Position numbers and translations under genes: made by a program. Positions 51,297-60,319 of a stretch of DNA of 64,000 nucleotides are shown here, one piece after another. Numbering within the stretch: position 1 is the first letter of the stretch; every line of letters starts with the position of its first letter. Where the stretch lies: positions 7,377-71,376 of the forward strand of contig DAIUDK010000007.1 of the NCBI GenBank assembly GCA_036845725.1, read 5' to 3'. The DNA is from DSWT01 sp036845725 (GTDB taxonomy: Bacteria; Chloroflexota; Anaerolineae; B4-G1; SLSP01). The notes beneath the pieces were generated by a model. It saw only the letters and a list, made by a program, of their open reading frames with translations, was not told where the DNA came from and ran no database searches.

Positions 51297-53771
51297 ATGA
51301 CACAACAAAGTCGGTTTCAGAAGATGCTGTCCACCGGATGGCGCATCGGGTTGGTCGCCGGATTGCTGGCAGTCTGCAGCGCCACGCCTGCCCTGACGAC
51401 GGCAACCACGACCTATTACGTCTCCAGTTCCGACGGCGACGATGCTTACAGCGGCCTCACTCCGACCACGCCGTTCCGCTCGGTTGCGAAGGTCAACGCG
51501 CTCGACCTTCAGCCGGGGGATCGGGTGCTGTTCAAGTGCGGCGATACATGGCACGCCGAGCAGTTGGTCCTCCGCAAATCGGGGACGGAGGCCGCGCCTA
51601 TCACCTTCGGCGCGTATCCTAAGGGCTGCGCCGACAAGCCCATTCTCTCCGGTTCCCGACCCATCACCGGATGGAGCGTGCACAACGGCACCATCTATGT
51701 GGCGACGCTGCCCGCCGCAGACTTCCCGCTGGGGATCAATCAGCTTTTCCAGGCCGGGCAACGGCTGCCCTTCGGGCGCTGGCCCAATCTCGACAATGGC
51801 AATGGCGGCTACAGCTTTATCGACGGCCACAGCACCGGCAGCGCACAGTTCAGTGATACCGCTCTGCCCGCCATCAACTGGACCGGCGCGCGCATGCATC
51901 TCCGCAACATCCGTTGGTCCATCATCGCCCGCGAGGTGACCGGCGCCAGCGGCACAACCTTGACGCTCAATCAGGGAGTGTCGTGTCTGATCTCGGCATG
52001 GGGGACGTGCGCGGGATGGGGCTATTTCGTCAACAATCACCTGGCGACGCTGGATCGAGATGGCGAGTGGTATTACGACGCGGCGGCCCGCAAGGTCTAC
52101 CTGTTCTCGTCCGCCGGAGCGCCAGGCCAGATCGAAGGGTCGGTGGTGCTGGAAGAAGCGGAGACGCTGCGCCACGGCGGCCTGATGGTGAGCGACGGTT
52201 CGGCCACAGCCTACGTCATGGTCGAAAATCTGACGCTGCAAAACTGGTTCAATCACGGCATCGGCTCGCCGGGCGGGATGAACGGCGACATCTACCAGCA
52301 CATCACGGTGCGCAACGTCACCATCAAGGACGTAGACGCGGCCGGCGTCAACTTGAGCAGTTGGCTGGAAAGGCCCTCGGATGGGCGGAAAGGATTGCGC
52401 GGCGGGCATCATATGGTCTTCACGGACAACGTTATCGAAGGCGCCAATCACTTCGGTATCACCGGCTACTTCGCCGCCTCGACCTTCGAGGGCAATCAGA
52501 TCAAGGACATCGCGTTGATTAAGAATCTGAACCGATCGGGGATGGGATGCGCCCTGACCTGGGATCAATGCACCGAAAACGGCGACGGGTTCCGCATCCG
52601 CAGCTACGACGTGCAAGATTCGGGGTACGGCAACACCCTGCGCTACAACCACTTCGAGCGCACTGGCTACAACGGCGTGGATGTGTTCGGCCCGGATACG
52701 TTACTGGAGAAAAACGTCATCATCCAGGCCTGCTATTCCAAGGCCGATTGCGGTGGCGTGCGCGTATACGGCAGCGATAGCCTGGCAACGACCAAAGTCT
52801 ACAACGTGCGGCTGATTGACAACGTCATCGTGGATATCCCGGGAAACGTAGATGGTTGCGAGGCCTCCCGCGCCGCTTTTGGGATGGGGCTGTACGTGGA
52901 CCACTACTCGCGCGACGTTGAAGCGCACGGAAATACCATCATCAGCACCACGGTCACCGGGATCAACTACCAGCGCTCCACCGGACAGATTGTGAACAAC
53001 ACGGTCTACAACGCTTCCTACGGCACTGCGTTTGCCGCGCATGTGAGCCTGGGCCAGGATTCGCGCGCGACGGTATCCGGCAATGTGCTGTACGGCCTCG
53101 GCTATCAGGCTTGGACACTCTACGCGCGCGATCTCAGCAACTTCAGCGCGTCGAATTACAATTACCTCTTTCATCCTTATGTGAACAAACACATCGCCTA
53201 CGGTCCTTCGTGGACGCGCTACACCTTTACCGAGTGGAAGGCGTTCAGCGGCCTCGATAGCAACTCGCGCACCAATTGGTTCACACAGGCAGCCGGGGAG
53301 CCATCTCGCTCACGCATCTTCTACAACCCTACTCGGCAAGCACTCACTGTCGATTTGGGCAACCGGCGTTATCTCGACCTGGATCAAAACTATGTCCTCG
53401 GCAGCATGACACTACAGCCCTTCAGATCTCGGGTGCTGATTGATGATGGCTTGGCCCCGCTGACCCTGGTGAGTATCAACCCTGCCTGGATCGTTGCGAG
53501 CGAAGCCGCAGATTTTACGCTCGATGTGCAGGGTTTTGGCTTCACAGCGCAGAGCACAGTGCGCTGGAACGACGAAGCGCGACCCACGACGTTCATCGAC
53601 GCGCGCCACCTCACTGCCGCGATCGCTGCCGGGGACGTTGGCACGGTTGGGGAAAATCTCATCACCGTATACGATTCCAGCACGACACCCTCTGAGACCG
53701 AACCGCTTATCCTACGGGTGGTCGAAACGTTGTACCGCATGTATATGCCGGTGGTACTGCGCCAGTTCTAA
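51297..53771 (+). CDS. Secreted right-handed parallel beta-helix protein with TIG-like domain and YMPVVLR tail
   Basis: 824 residues. Signal peptide of about 38 residues. TTYYVSSSDGDDAYSGLTPTTPFRSVAKVN is the usual opening of extracellular beta-helix (pectate-lyase-like) proteins, and YVMVENLTLQNWFNHGIGSPGGM, NVTIKDVDAAGVNLSSW and RYNHFERTGYNGVDVFG are helix rungs. Residues about 720-800 form a TIG/IPT-like sandwich (LTLVSINPAWIVASEAADFTLDVQG). The chain ends YRMYMPVVLRQF, like the M28 peptidase tail at 3570. It may bind or cleave a polysaccharide; no catalytic residues can be assigned. AAAGGA lies 5 bases before the ATG. Confidence 0.85.
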   Translation: MTQQSRFQKMLSTGWRIGLVAGLLAVCSATPALTTATTTYYVSSSDGDDAYSGLTPTTPFRSVAKVNALDLQPGDRVLFKCGDTWHAEQLVLRKSGTEAAPITFGAYPKGCADKPILSGSRPITGWSVHNGTIYVATLPAADFPLGINQLFQAGQRLPFGRWPNLDNGNGGYSFIDGHSTGSAQFSDTALPAINWTGARMHLRNIRWSIIAREVTGASGTTLTLNQGVSCLISAWGTCAGWGYFVNNHLATLDRDGEWYYDAAARKVYLFSSAGAPGQIEGSVVLEEAETLRHGGLMVSDGSATAYVMVENLTLQNWFNHGIGSPGGMNGDIYQHITVRNVTIKDVDAAGVNLSSWLERPSDGRKGLRGGHHMVFTDNVIEGANHFGITGYFAASTFEGNQIKDIALIKNLNRSGMGCALTWDQCTENGDGFRIRSYDVQDSGYGNTLRYNHFERTGYNGVDVFGPDTLLEKNVIIQACYSKADCGGVRVYGSDSLATTKVYNVRLIDNVIVDIPGNVDGCEASRAAFGMGLYVDHYSRDVEAHGNTIISTTVTGINYQRSTGQIVNNTVYNASYGTAFAAHVSLGQDSRATVSGNVLYGLGYQAWTLYARDLSNFSASNYNYLFHPYVNKHIAYGPSWTRYTFTEWKAFSGLDSNSRTNWFTQAAGEPSRSRIFYNPTRQALTVDLGNRRYLDLDQNYVLGSMTLQPFRSRVLIDDGLAPLTLVSINPAWIVASEAADFTLDVQGFGFTAQSTVRWNDEARPTTFIDARHLTAAIAAGDVGTVGENLITVYDSSTTPSETEPLILRVVETLYRMYMPVVLRQF

Positions 53772-53777
53772 TAAAAA

Positions 53778-53806
53778 CTCCCGCCCACACTTTCTGCGGG
53801 CGGGAG
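53778..53806. terminator. Bidirectional intrinsic terminator between converging genes
   Basis: CTCCCGCCC (53778-53786) and GGGCGGGAG (53798-53806) form a perfect 9-bp stem with an 11-base loop. The minus-strand reading is followed by TTTTTATT, which suits the solute-binding gene ending at 53822 as well as the beta-helix gene. Confidence 0.85.
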
Positions 53807-53821
53807 AAATCGAATCGACTT

Positions 53822-56515
53822 CTACTCCATCATTCGTCTCTGGAGGGTGTTCGCCTCTCGTGTCAGACGGTCCAGCGTGAGCTTCACATCCGCGCCTTGC
53901 ATGATTTGATCGAAAGCTTTCGGCACGGCGTCGCGTGCGGAGGGGTAGGAGATAAGCTGCGGTTCATAGACGCCGTAGGGCAGCAGCGCGAGTGCCTGCA
54001 GCCATTGCGGCGCGAACGACTCGGCATCCATTTGTACGGCGACACTGGCGCGGGTGGGGAAATCGCCACTGGCGGACGCGCCGCTGGCGCGCACCCACTG
54101 CGCTTGCTGCTCCGGCGCGGTGAACCACTTGACGAAAATCCACGCGACGAGCTGCGTTTCGGGATTGGTCGCCGGGATGACAAAGTCGCTGCCGCGAACG
54201 ATCGGGGCGGGGACAGTCCCGCTGTACGGGAGGGTGGTCACGCCCCACACGTCCGTATTTTCGACAGCTTCCATCGCGCGTTGGTAGAGGGGAATGTCGG
54301 CGCTGGAGCCAAGCACGAAGAGGGCACGCCGCGCGGCGAAGTGCGCGCTGGGCGTGCCGGTGACAGTCGTGGTGATGCACCCCCCGTCGTAGAGGTTCTT
54401 GAGGTACGTTACCGCCGTGATGACGGATGTGGTATTGTAGGCATACCCGTCGCCGTCCGCATTGAGAACCGCGCTACCTGCTGGTGATACACCGCCAAAA
54501 GCAGCGGCCCAGGCGGTCAGGGTGGCGTCGTCGTCGCGGAGCACGTAGCCTCGCGCGCCGATTTCGGCAGCATCTCTGGCCTTGGCGACGGCGCAGGTCA
54601 GGGTTCTGAACGCCGTAGTCGTGGTAAGGGGACCGGAGTGACGCAGCGTCTCAAGCCACGTCTGGTTGTAGAACAACACCTCCATCGAGCGGGCGAGCGG
54701 GAATCCCAGACGCTGACCGTCGAAGGCCGGATGCACGCCCTGCGCCAGAAACGCTGGGAAGAAATCGTCGCGATCCTCCCGTGAAAGACCCCAGGTTGCG
54801 TCGGCGATGTAGGCGTTCAAGTCGACCAACGCGTCCGCCAGCGCGTAGGCTGCCTGTTCATACGGGTCGCCGACCGCCAGGCCAGGCAGTTCACTCGTGG
54901 TGATAGCGTCATTCATCTTCTCGTGGAGGGCATTGCCCTGGCTCTCGCCCACCACGGTGATGCCGCACGGGTTGTCAGCGTTGAAGGCAGCGATCATCGT
55001 CTGCAGGTCGGCTTCGCGCGCGCCGTTGTAGGGATGCCACCACGTTAGCGTTTGCCCGCGCGGATCGACGCCCGCCAGCGGGCCGGAGATCGCCGGGTTG
55101 CACAGGCCGGCCCTCTGTGGGAGAACACCTTCCACCAGCACCTTCTTCTGGAGGTTATTCGCATCGGAGTGCAGGCGGCTTAAAGTTCCCCAGATGTCAT
55201 CACCCTGTAAAATCTGGTCGAAGGCTTTGGCCACGGTCTCTCGCACCGCCGGGTAAGAGACGAGTTGGGGCGGGTGGACGCCGTTGGGGAGCAGTGCGAA
55301 CGCCTGGCTCCACTGCGGCATCAGCGCTTCCACGTCCAACGATGCGACGACGCTGGTACGGGCAGGGAACTCCTCGGCGACGCGAATCCACCCGGCCTGC
55401 TGTTCCGGCTCGGCAAACCATTTGAGGAAGATCCACGCCGCAAGTTGTGTTTCCGGATTGGTGGCAGGGATCATAAGGTCGCTGCCGTAGACGATTGGTG
55501 CCGGTCCGCCCTTGTCGCGTGGGAGGGCGATCACAGCCCAGTCATCGTCATTCCCGGCAGCGTCCATAGCGCTTTTGTAGGCAGGGATGTCGGCGCTGGA
55601 ACCCTGCACGAAGAGCGCGCGGCGCGTGGCGAATTGCTCGACCAGGGAAGTAGTGGTGTGAAAATCGGCACAGCCTTCGTCGGAGAGTGTCTTGAGAAAG
55701 GTCGCGGTGTCAACGACGGCTTTGTTGTTGTAGGAATAGCCGGTGCGATCGTCGTTGAGGATTGTGCCGCCGATAGCATCTGTCCAGGTGGCGATGGCCA
55801 GGGCATTGTCGCGGACGATGTAGCCTTCGGCATCTCTAGTCCTGGCGGCGGCACATGCCATGGCCTTGAACGTTATCGTATCGCTGGGTGGGCTGGAGAA
55901 ACGGAGCTCTTTCAGCCACGTCTGATTGTAAAACAGCACATCGACGGTACGGGTGAGTGGAAGACTGAAGCGTGGGCCATCGTTTTTCCTCAAAGACGCC
56001 CCGATAAAGTCCTCTCGGTCTAACAGCGATAGGCCCCAGGTCTCGTCAGTGACGTAAGGGACTATATCGGCGAGGCCGTTGGCGAGGGCGTAGACGGCCT
56101 GGTCATTCTGATCGCCAACCACCAAGCCGGGAAAATCACCTGTAGCAAGCGCCGCACGCCTCTCTCCCTGGGAAGCAGTGCCTTGGTTCTCGGCAACCAC
56201 GGTGATGCCGCACACATTGGTGGCATTGAAATCGGCGATCAGCGCCTGCAAATCAGTTTCGCGCGCGCCGCTGTACGGATGCCACCAGATCACCGTCTGC
56301 CCGCGCGGGTCGATTCCCGCTAGTGGGCCGGAGGTCGCCAGAATACACGGTTCGCGCGTTGACTGTGGCGGTACATCTTGAGGGGATTCGGACGTTTGGC
56401 TATCTCCCGCCGCCTGCGGTGTGGCGCCCTTTTTCCCGCCGCACGCAACAAGTGCCGGTAGCACCAGCGCGACTAAAACCAATACGGCGACCAGGTTTCG
56501 CTTTTTTGTGCGCAT
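53822..56515 (-). CDS. ABC-type solute-binding lipoprotein, two complete SBP domains in one chain
   Basis: 897 residues, twice the normal size. Lipobox LPALVACGG (Cys near 25) anchors it to the membrane. Two homologous family-1 (sugar-type) binding domains follow: the first from about 58 (SGPLAGIDPRGQTVIWWHPYSGARETDLQ), the second from about 475 (SGPLAGVDPRGQTLTWWHPYNGAREADLQ). Both keep the same milestones, FYNQTWL, RRALFVxGSSADIP and VAWIFxKWF. The copies have clearly diverged, so the duplication is not recent. No permease or ATPase gene adjoins. AGGAGGAG precedes the ATG. Sugar or oligosaccharide binding is inferred from the family. Confidence 0.88.
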   Translation of the reverse strand: MRTKKRNLVAVLVLVALVLPALVACGGKKGATPQAAGDSQTSESPQDVPPQSTREPCILATSGPLAGIDPRGQTVIWWHPYSGARETDLQALIADFNATNVCGITVVAENQGTASQGERRAALATGDFPGLVVGDQNDQAVYALANGLADIVPYVTDETWGLSLLDREDFIGASLRKNDGPRFSLPLTRTVDVLFYNQTWLKELRFSSPPSDTITFKAMACAAARTRDAEGYIVRDNALAIATWTDAIGGTILNDDRTGYSYNNKAVVDTATFLKTLSDEGCADFHTTTSLVEQFATRRALFVQGSSADIPAYKSAMDAAGNDDDWAVIALPRDKGGPAPIVYGSDLMIPATNPETQLAAWIFLKWFAEPEQQAGWIRVAEEFPARTSVVASLDVEALMPQWSQAFALLPNGVHPPQLVSYPAVRETVAKAFDQILQGDDIWGTLSRLHSDANNLQKKVLVEGVLPQRAGLCNPAISGPLAGVDPRGQTLTWWHPYNGAREADLQTMIAAFNADNPCGITVVGESQGNALHEKMNDAITTSELPGLAVGDPYEQAAYALADALVDLNAYIADATWGLSREDRDDFFPAFLAQGVHPAFDGQRLGFPLARSMEVLFYNQTWLETLRHSGPLTTTTAFRTLTCAVAKARDAAEIGARGYVLRDDDATLTAWAAAFGGVSPAGSAVLNADGDGYAYNTTSVITAVTYLKNLYDGGCITTTVTGTPSAHFAARRALFVLGSSADIPLYQRAMEAVENTDVWGVTTLPYSGTVPAPIVRGSDFVIPATNPETQLVAWIFVKWFTAPEQQAQWVRASGASASGDFPTRASVAVQMDAESFAPQWLQALALLPYGVYEPQLISYPSARDAVPKAFDQIMQGADVKLTLDRLTREANTLQRRMME

Positions 56516-56589
56516 CTCAATCTCCTCCTGCCGTCAACAGGGTCAATGGCAGCGCAAAGAAGGGGCTTCCTCGAATTTACCTAACCAGA

Positions 56590-57909
56590 TTATAACACCG
56601 CTGGCCGGACTTGCCAACGCTCGTCCGTTTGTGTGACGACGAAGACCGGTCGCCCGGTCGTCTGTTGTATGTCTGCCGCTGACTTATCGTCCAGAGCACA
56701 GCCGTTTAGGCCGCGGAAGGGTTCATCTGGTAGCACCAGTACGTCGCCGATCTCACGCTCGTGCAATGCCGCCAGGATGTCACCCACGGTGAGCAGCCCA
56801 GCGACGGTCACGGTCTCGCCGAAGGCGTGGTTCGACACGGCGACGACATCCACCGCAAGGCCAGTGTGGGATGCAAACACTTGCGCTTTCTCCCGCAGCA
56901 CCGGTGCAAATAACGTCCCCGTCACCCACGTCTGGCGCGGCCCACCAAGCTGCGCCAGCTTCGCCTGAAGCGCGTCCCACCCATCGAGGAACAGCCGCAC
57001 CATGCCCACGCCGTTTTCGACGAGCGCCGGAAGCAGGCCGTCGTAGTTTGCCAGCGGCGGAACGGGAAGGCCGGCTCGCAAAAACCACTCGTCGGAGGGG
57101 TACACAAAGCCGATGCCCAACCCGGCGCGGAGGCGCGTCTGCCAATCGAGTGTTTGTGCCAACACGGCGGCAGCCTCGGTGTCGGTGTAGGGACGCAGGT
57201 CGGGATTGTGCCAGCGTGTCAAGCCCACGGGCACCACGGTCACATCGGCGACGGCGGGATAGAGTGCGGACAGGTCGGCAATCGTGTGGTCGAGGTGCGC
57301 GCCATCGTTGCGATCAGGCACAAGCACGGCTTGCGTGTGGATTTCGATATCCAGCTCGGCAAGGCGTGCCAGATTTTCCATAATCCGTCCGGCGCGCGGG
57401 TTGTGCATCAGGCCGACGCGCCCGTCCGCCTCGGTCGTATGAACGGAGATGTAGAGCGGGCTGAGGTGTTGTTCCTCGATGCGCGCCCAATCGCTTTCAT
57501 CCAGATTGGTGAGGGTGATGTAGTTGCCGTGGAGGAACGAGAGGCGGTAGTCGTCATCTTTGACGTAAAGTGGCTCGCGCAGGCCCGGCGCCATTTGGCT
57601 GACGAAGCAGAAGTCGCAGTTGTTGCGGCACGCGCGGATTTTGCCGTCGAACAGTTCTGTCTCGAACGCAAGTCCCAGGCTCTGCCCGTAACGACGGTTT
57701 GCGTGCAGCGTCTTCCGCCGTCCCGCCCGCTCGATGAGGAACTCCAGTTCCGGTTCGGCGGCGTAGAACTGCACGTCGATCACGTCCCGCAGGGGCATTC
57801 CGTTGAGCGCCAGCAGCACGTCGCCCGCCCGCAGTCCCGCCCGCGCGGCGACGCTGCGCTGCGCGACTTTCGTGATCTGGGCGGGGCAGTATTCCGACAT
57901 TTCGATCAT
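56590..57909 (-). CDS. PDZ-radical SAM-DUF512 protein
   Basis: 439 residues. An N-terminal PDZ-like domain (1-70; AQRSVAARAGLRAGDVLLALNG) is followed by a radical-SAM-like core with CRNNCDFCFVSQM (C-x3-C-x2-C), SFLHGNYITLTNLDESDW and HTTEADGRVGLMHNP, then the DUF512 region (about 240-430; TGTLFAPVL, DVLVLPDEPFRGLNGC). The family is broadly conserved, frequently near der in Firmicutes, and its reaction is not established to my knowledge. ATG at 57909 or, equally possible, 57900; neither has a strong ribosome site because a heptad repeat lies just upstream. It is next in line after guaA. Confidence 0.88.
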   Translation of the reverse strand: MIEMSEYCPAQITKVAQRSVAARAGLRAGDVLLALNGMPLRDVIDVQFYAAEPELEFLIERAGRRKTLHANRRYGQSLGLAFETELFDGKIRACRNNCDFCFVSQMAPGLREPLYVKDDDYRLSFLHGNYITLTNLDESDWARIEEQHLSPLYISVHTTEADGRVGLMHNPRAGRIMENLARLAELDIEIHTQAVLVPDRNDGAHLDHTIADLSALYPAVADVTVVPVGLTRWHNPDLRPYTDTEAAAVLAQTLDWQTRLRAGLGIGFVYPSDEWFLRAGLPVPPLANYDGLLPALVENGVGMVRLFLDGWDALQAKLAQLGGPRQTWVTGTLFAPVLREKAQVFASHTGLAVDVVAVSNHAFGETVTVAGLLTVGDILAALHEREIGDVLVLPDEPFRGLNGCALDDKSAADIQQTTGRPVFVVTQTDERWQVRPAVL

Positions 57910-57918
57910 CGCTTTCGC

Positions 57919-57968
57919 GTAAAACGTGAAGCACGAACGCTGATTTACGTTTTACGCTTCACGTTTTA
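57919..57968. repeat. Heptamer repeat with inverted copy between guaA and the DUF512 gene
   Basis: Left arm GTAAAAC, GTGAAGC, ACGAACG (57919-57939); right arm CGTTTTA, CGCTTCA, CGTTTTA (57948-57968). The arms are complementary (GTAAAACGTGAAGC). The guaA stop codon (TAA on the minus strand, 57968-57966) is the end of the last heptad. Confidence 0.8.
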
Positions 57969-59525
57969 TTCCCACTCAATCGTCGCCGGTGGCTTGCTGC
58001 TCACATCGTAGACCACGCGGTTGACCGCCGGAATTTCGTTGACGATGCGATTGGCGACGCGGCTCAACAGATCGTAGGGCAGTCGTGTCCAATCGGCGGT
58101 CATGAAATCGTCGGTGGTGACGGCGCGCAGGGCGATGACGTGGGCATACGTGCGCCCATCGCCCATCACGCCGACGCTGCGCACGGGCAGCAGCACCGCG
58201 AACGCCTGCGCCGTTTCCCGGTAGAGGCCGGCGTTCCACAGTTCTTCCAGGAAGATGGCGTCGGCGGCCTGCAGCACGGTGACGCGCTCGCGGTCGATCT
58301 CGCCCAGGATGCGTACCCCCAATCCGGGGCCGGGAAAGGGGTGCCGCCAGACGAGTTTCTCCGGCAATCCCAGTTCCAGGCCTACCTGCCGCACTTCATC
58401 CTTGAAGAGGTCGCGCAGCGGCTCGACCAGGGCCAGATGCATATCCTCTGGCAGCCCACCAACGTTGTGGTGGGATTTGATCTTGTGCGAGTCGGCGCTA
58501 CCCGCACTTTCGATTACATCGGGGTAGATCGTGCCCTGCGCAAGGAATCCGGCGTCGCCAAGGCGGCGCGCTTCAGCTTCGAAGACGCGGATGAACTGTT
58601 CGCCGATGATCTGCCGTTTCTGTTCAGGATCGGTGACGCCTGCCAGTGCGTCCAGGAAACGATCCACCGCATCCACCATCACCAACCGGACGCCCATGGT
58701 CTCCTGGAACGTGACCTTGACCTGCGCAGCTTCGTCGCGCCGCATCAAGCCCGTGTCCACAAAGATGCACGTGAGTTGGTCGCCGATGGCTTTGTGGAGC
58801 AACGTCGCCACGACCGCGCTATCGACGCCGCCGCTCAACCCGCATACCACCTGTTCATCGCCGACTTGCGCGCGCACGCGCGCCACGCTCGCTTCGATAA
58901 ACGCCTCCGTTGTCCATGTGCCGTGGCAGCCGCACACATCGTAGAGAAACTGCCGCAGCATCGCGGACCCGTGGGGCGTGTGTTTCACTTCCGGGTGGAA
59001 CTGTACGCCGTAGACCCGGCCCGTGGCATCACCGATGGCGGCGAGGACGCCGCTGTTGCTGCGCGCCAGCACGCGGAAGCCCGGCGGCAGCGCCTCGACG
59101 CGGTCGCCGTGGCTCATCCACACCGTCTGCCGCGCGTCCAGGCCGGCGAACAAGGGCGTGTCCGTTGCGAGGATGTCGATCTCGGCGGGGCCGTACTCGC
59201 GCGCCGCAGCCGGTGGCGTTGCCAGGCCGGGCACGACCTTTCCGCCGAGCGCGTGCGCCAACAGGTGCATCCCGTAGCAGATACTGAGTACAGGCACATC
59301 GATGCGGGTGACGTAATCCGGCAAGGTCGGTGCGCCTTCGTTGTAGACGCTGTTCGGCCCGCCCGAAAGGATAAGGCCTACCGGATGGCGGGCCATCACC
59401 TGTGTTTCCGGCGCGTTCCAAGGCAGAATTTCGGCATAGACCTGCTGTTCGCGGACCCGCCGGGCAATCAATTGTGTATACTGCGAGCCGTAATCTAGAA
59501 TGACGATGGTTTCTTGTGATGACAC
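57966..59525 (-). CDS. guaA: GMP synthase (glutamine-hydrolysing)
   Basis: 519 residues, the normal length. The glutamine amidotransferase domain comes first (ILDYGSQYTQLIARRVRE, ILSGGPNSVYN, nucleophile in SICYGMHLLA, GVQFHPEVKHT). The ATP pyrophosphatase domain has the P loop GLSGGVDSAVVATL, and the dimerisation domain ends SSKPPATIEWE. It converts XMP to GMP. GTG at 59525 is chosen: AAGGAG lies 7 bases upstream and the protein then begins at the conserved GATase strand; a longer frame to 59684 is not supported. With xpt just upstream it forms a purine salvage pair. Confidence 0.97.
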   Translation of the reverse strand: MSSQETIVILDYGSQYTQLIARRVREQQVYAEILPWNAPETQVMARHPVGLILSGGPNSVYNEGAPTLPDYVTRIDVPVLSICYGMHLLAHALGGKVVPGLATPPAAAREYGPAEIDILATDTPLFAGLDARQTVWMSHGDRVEALPPGFRVLARSNSGVLAAIGDATGRVYGVQFHPEVKHTPHGSAMLRQFLYDVCGCHGTWTTEAFIEASVARVRAQVGDEQVVCGLSGGVDSAVVATLLHKAIGDQLTCIFVDTGLMRRDEAAQVKVTFQETMGVRLVMVDAVDRFLDALAGVTDPEQKRQIIGEQFIRVFEAEARRLGDAGFLAQGTIYPDVIESAGSADSHKIKSHHNVGGLPEDMHLALVEPLRDLFKDEVRQVGLELGLPEKLVWRHPFPGPGLGVRILGEIDRERVTVLQAADAIFLEELWNAGLYRETAQAFAVLLPVRSVGVMGDGRTYAHVIALRAVTTDDFMTADWTRLPYDLLSRVANRIVNEIPAVNRVVYDVSSKPPATIEWE

Positions 59526-59568
59526 GGTGGCGCTCCTTGTGAAGTGAAACGTTTCGACGTTCGAGTGA

Positions 59569-60162
59569 TTACTCGTCGGAACGTTTGTCGTCGGCGAAGA
59601 TAATGGCGCCATCCTCGTGCATCTCCTCGATGATGACCATTGATTCGATGGGGACGCCCAACGGCTCCAACAGGGCGCGCCCACCTTCGAATGACTTTTC
59701 GACGAGCGTGCCTATGCCGACCAGCGTGGCTCCGGCGTCGGCGATAATGCGTGCCATCGCCGCAATCGTTTGCCCGGTGGCGAGGAAGTCGTCGATGATG
59801 AGCACGCGATCTCCGGCAGACAGAAACTCCGGCGACACCATGAGCGAGACCTGCCCGCCTTTGGTGTGCGACGGTGCAAACTCCACGAACACCGGCTCTT
59901 GCATTGTCACCGGCTTGTGCTTGCGGGCGTAGACCAGGGGCAGGCCCATCGCATACGCTGCCGCCATCGCCGGGATGATGCCCGACACTTCGGCGGTGAG
60001 CACGCGCGTGGGGTGCGTGTCTGTAAAGCGGCGGGCAAACTCCGCGCCCACTTCCAACATCAACGTGGCGTCCACTTGATGATTGATCACACTATCGATC
60101 TTGAGAATGCCGCGGCCTAGATTCTTCCCTTCAGTGAGGATGCGTGTTTTTAAGATTTCCAT
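59569..60162 (-). CDS. xpt: Xanthine phosphoribosyltransferase
   Basis: 197 residues, as in Bacillus Xpt. Starts MEILKTRILTEGKNLG; KIDSVINHQVD, VYARKHKPVT and the PRPP loop RVLIIDDFLATGQT are present, ending with EKSFEGGRALLEPLGVPIES. It makes XMP from xanthine and PRPP, feeding GuaA 43 bases downstream. ATG at 60162 is favoured by alignment to the family although an upstream in-frame ATG at 60204 exists. The 60163-60319 gap shows no purine riboswitch that I can recognise and no gene. Confidence 0.94.
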   Translation of the reverse strand: MEILKTRILTEGKNLGRGILKIDSVINHQVDATLMLEVGAEFARRFTDTHPTRVLTAEVSGIIPAMAAAYAMGLPLVYARKHKPVTMQEPVFVEFAPSHTKGGQVSLMVSPEFLSAGDRVLIIDDFLATGQTIAAMARIIADAGATLVGIGTLVEKSFEGGRALLEPLGVPIESMVIIEEMHEDGAIIFADDKRSDE

Positions 60163-60319
60163 ATCCTTTTCCCTTGACTGATGTATATTGTTATCAGGGT
60201 GCATGATAGCATAGATTCGGAGATTGGCATGATGGTGCTATTTCCGGGGGCAGACCACTGACGCCGTTCGCGCAGGTGGGGTCGCGTCACAAAAGTGCAG
60301 GGAGCTGGGAATGGCAGGG

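Noticed and set aside
58140..59498. A 452-codon plus-strand frame opposite guaA
   Set aside because: It mirrors guaA codons, has no domain match and an antisense-type composition. The same reasoning removes the long frames opposite glmS (49538-50590), the beta-helix gene (51267-52652), ygeY (14957-16180) and the M28 peptidase.
57966..59684. N-terminal extension of GuaA to 59684
   Set aside because: The extra 53 residues do not match the family, and the GTG at 59525 has a well-spaced AAGGAG.
60163..60319. Purine riboswitch before xpt
   Set aside because: The conserved three-way-junction core of the purine aptamer could not be found on the minus strand.
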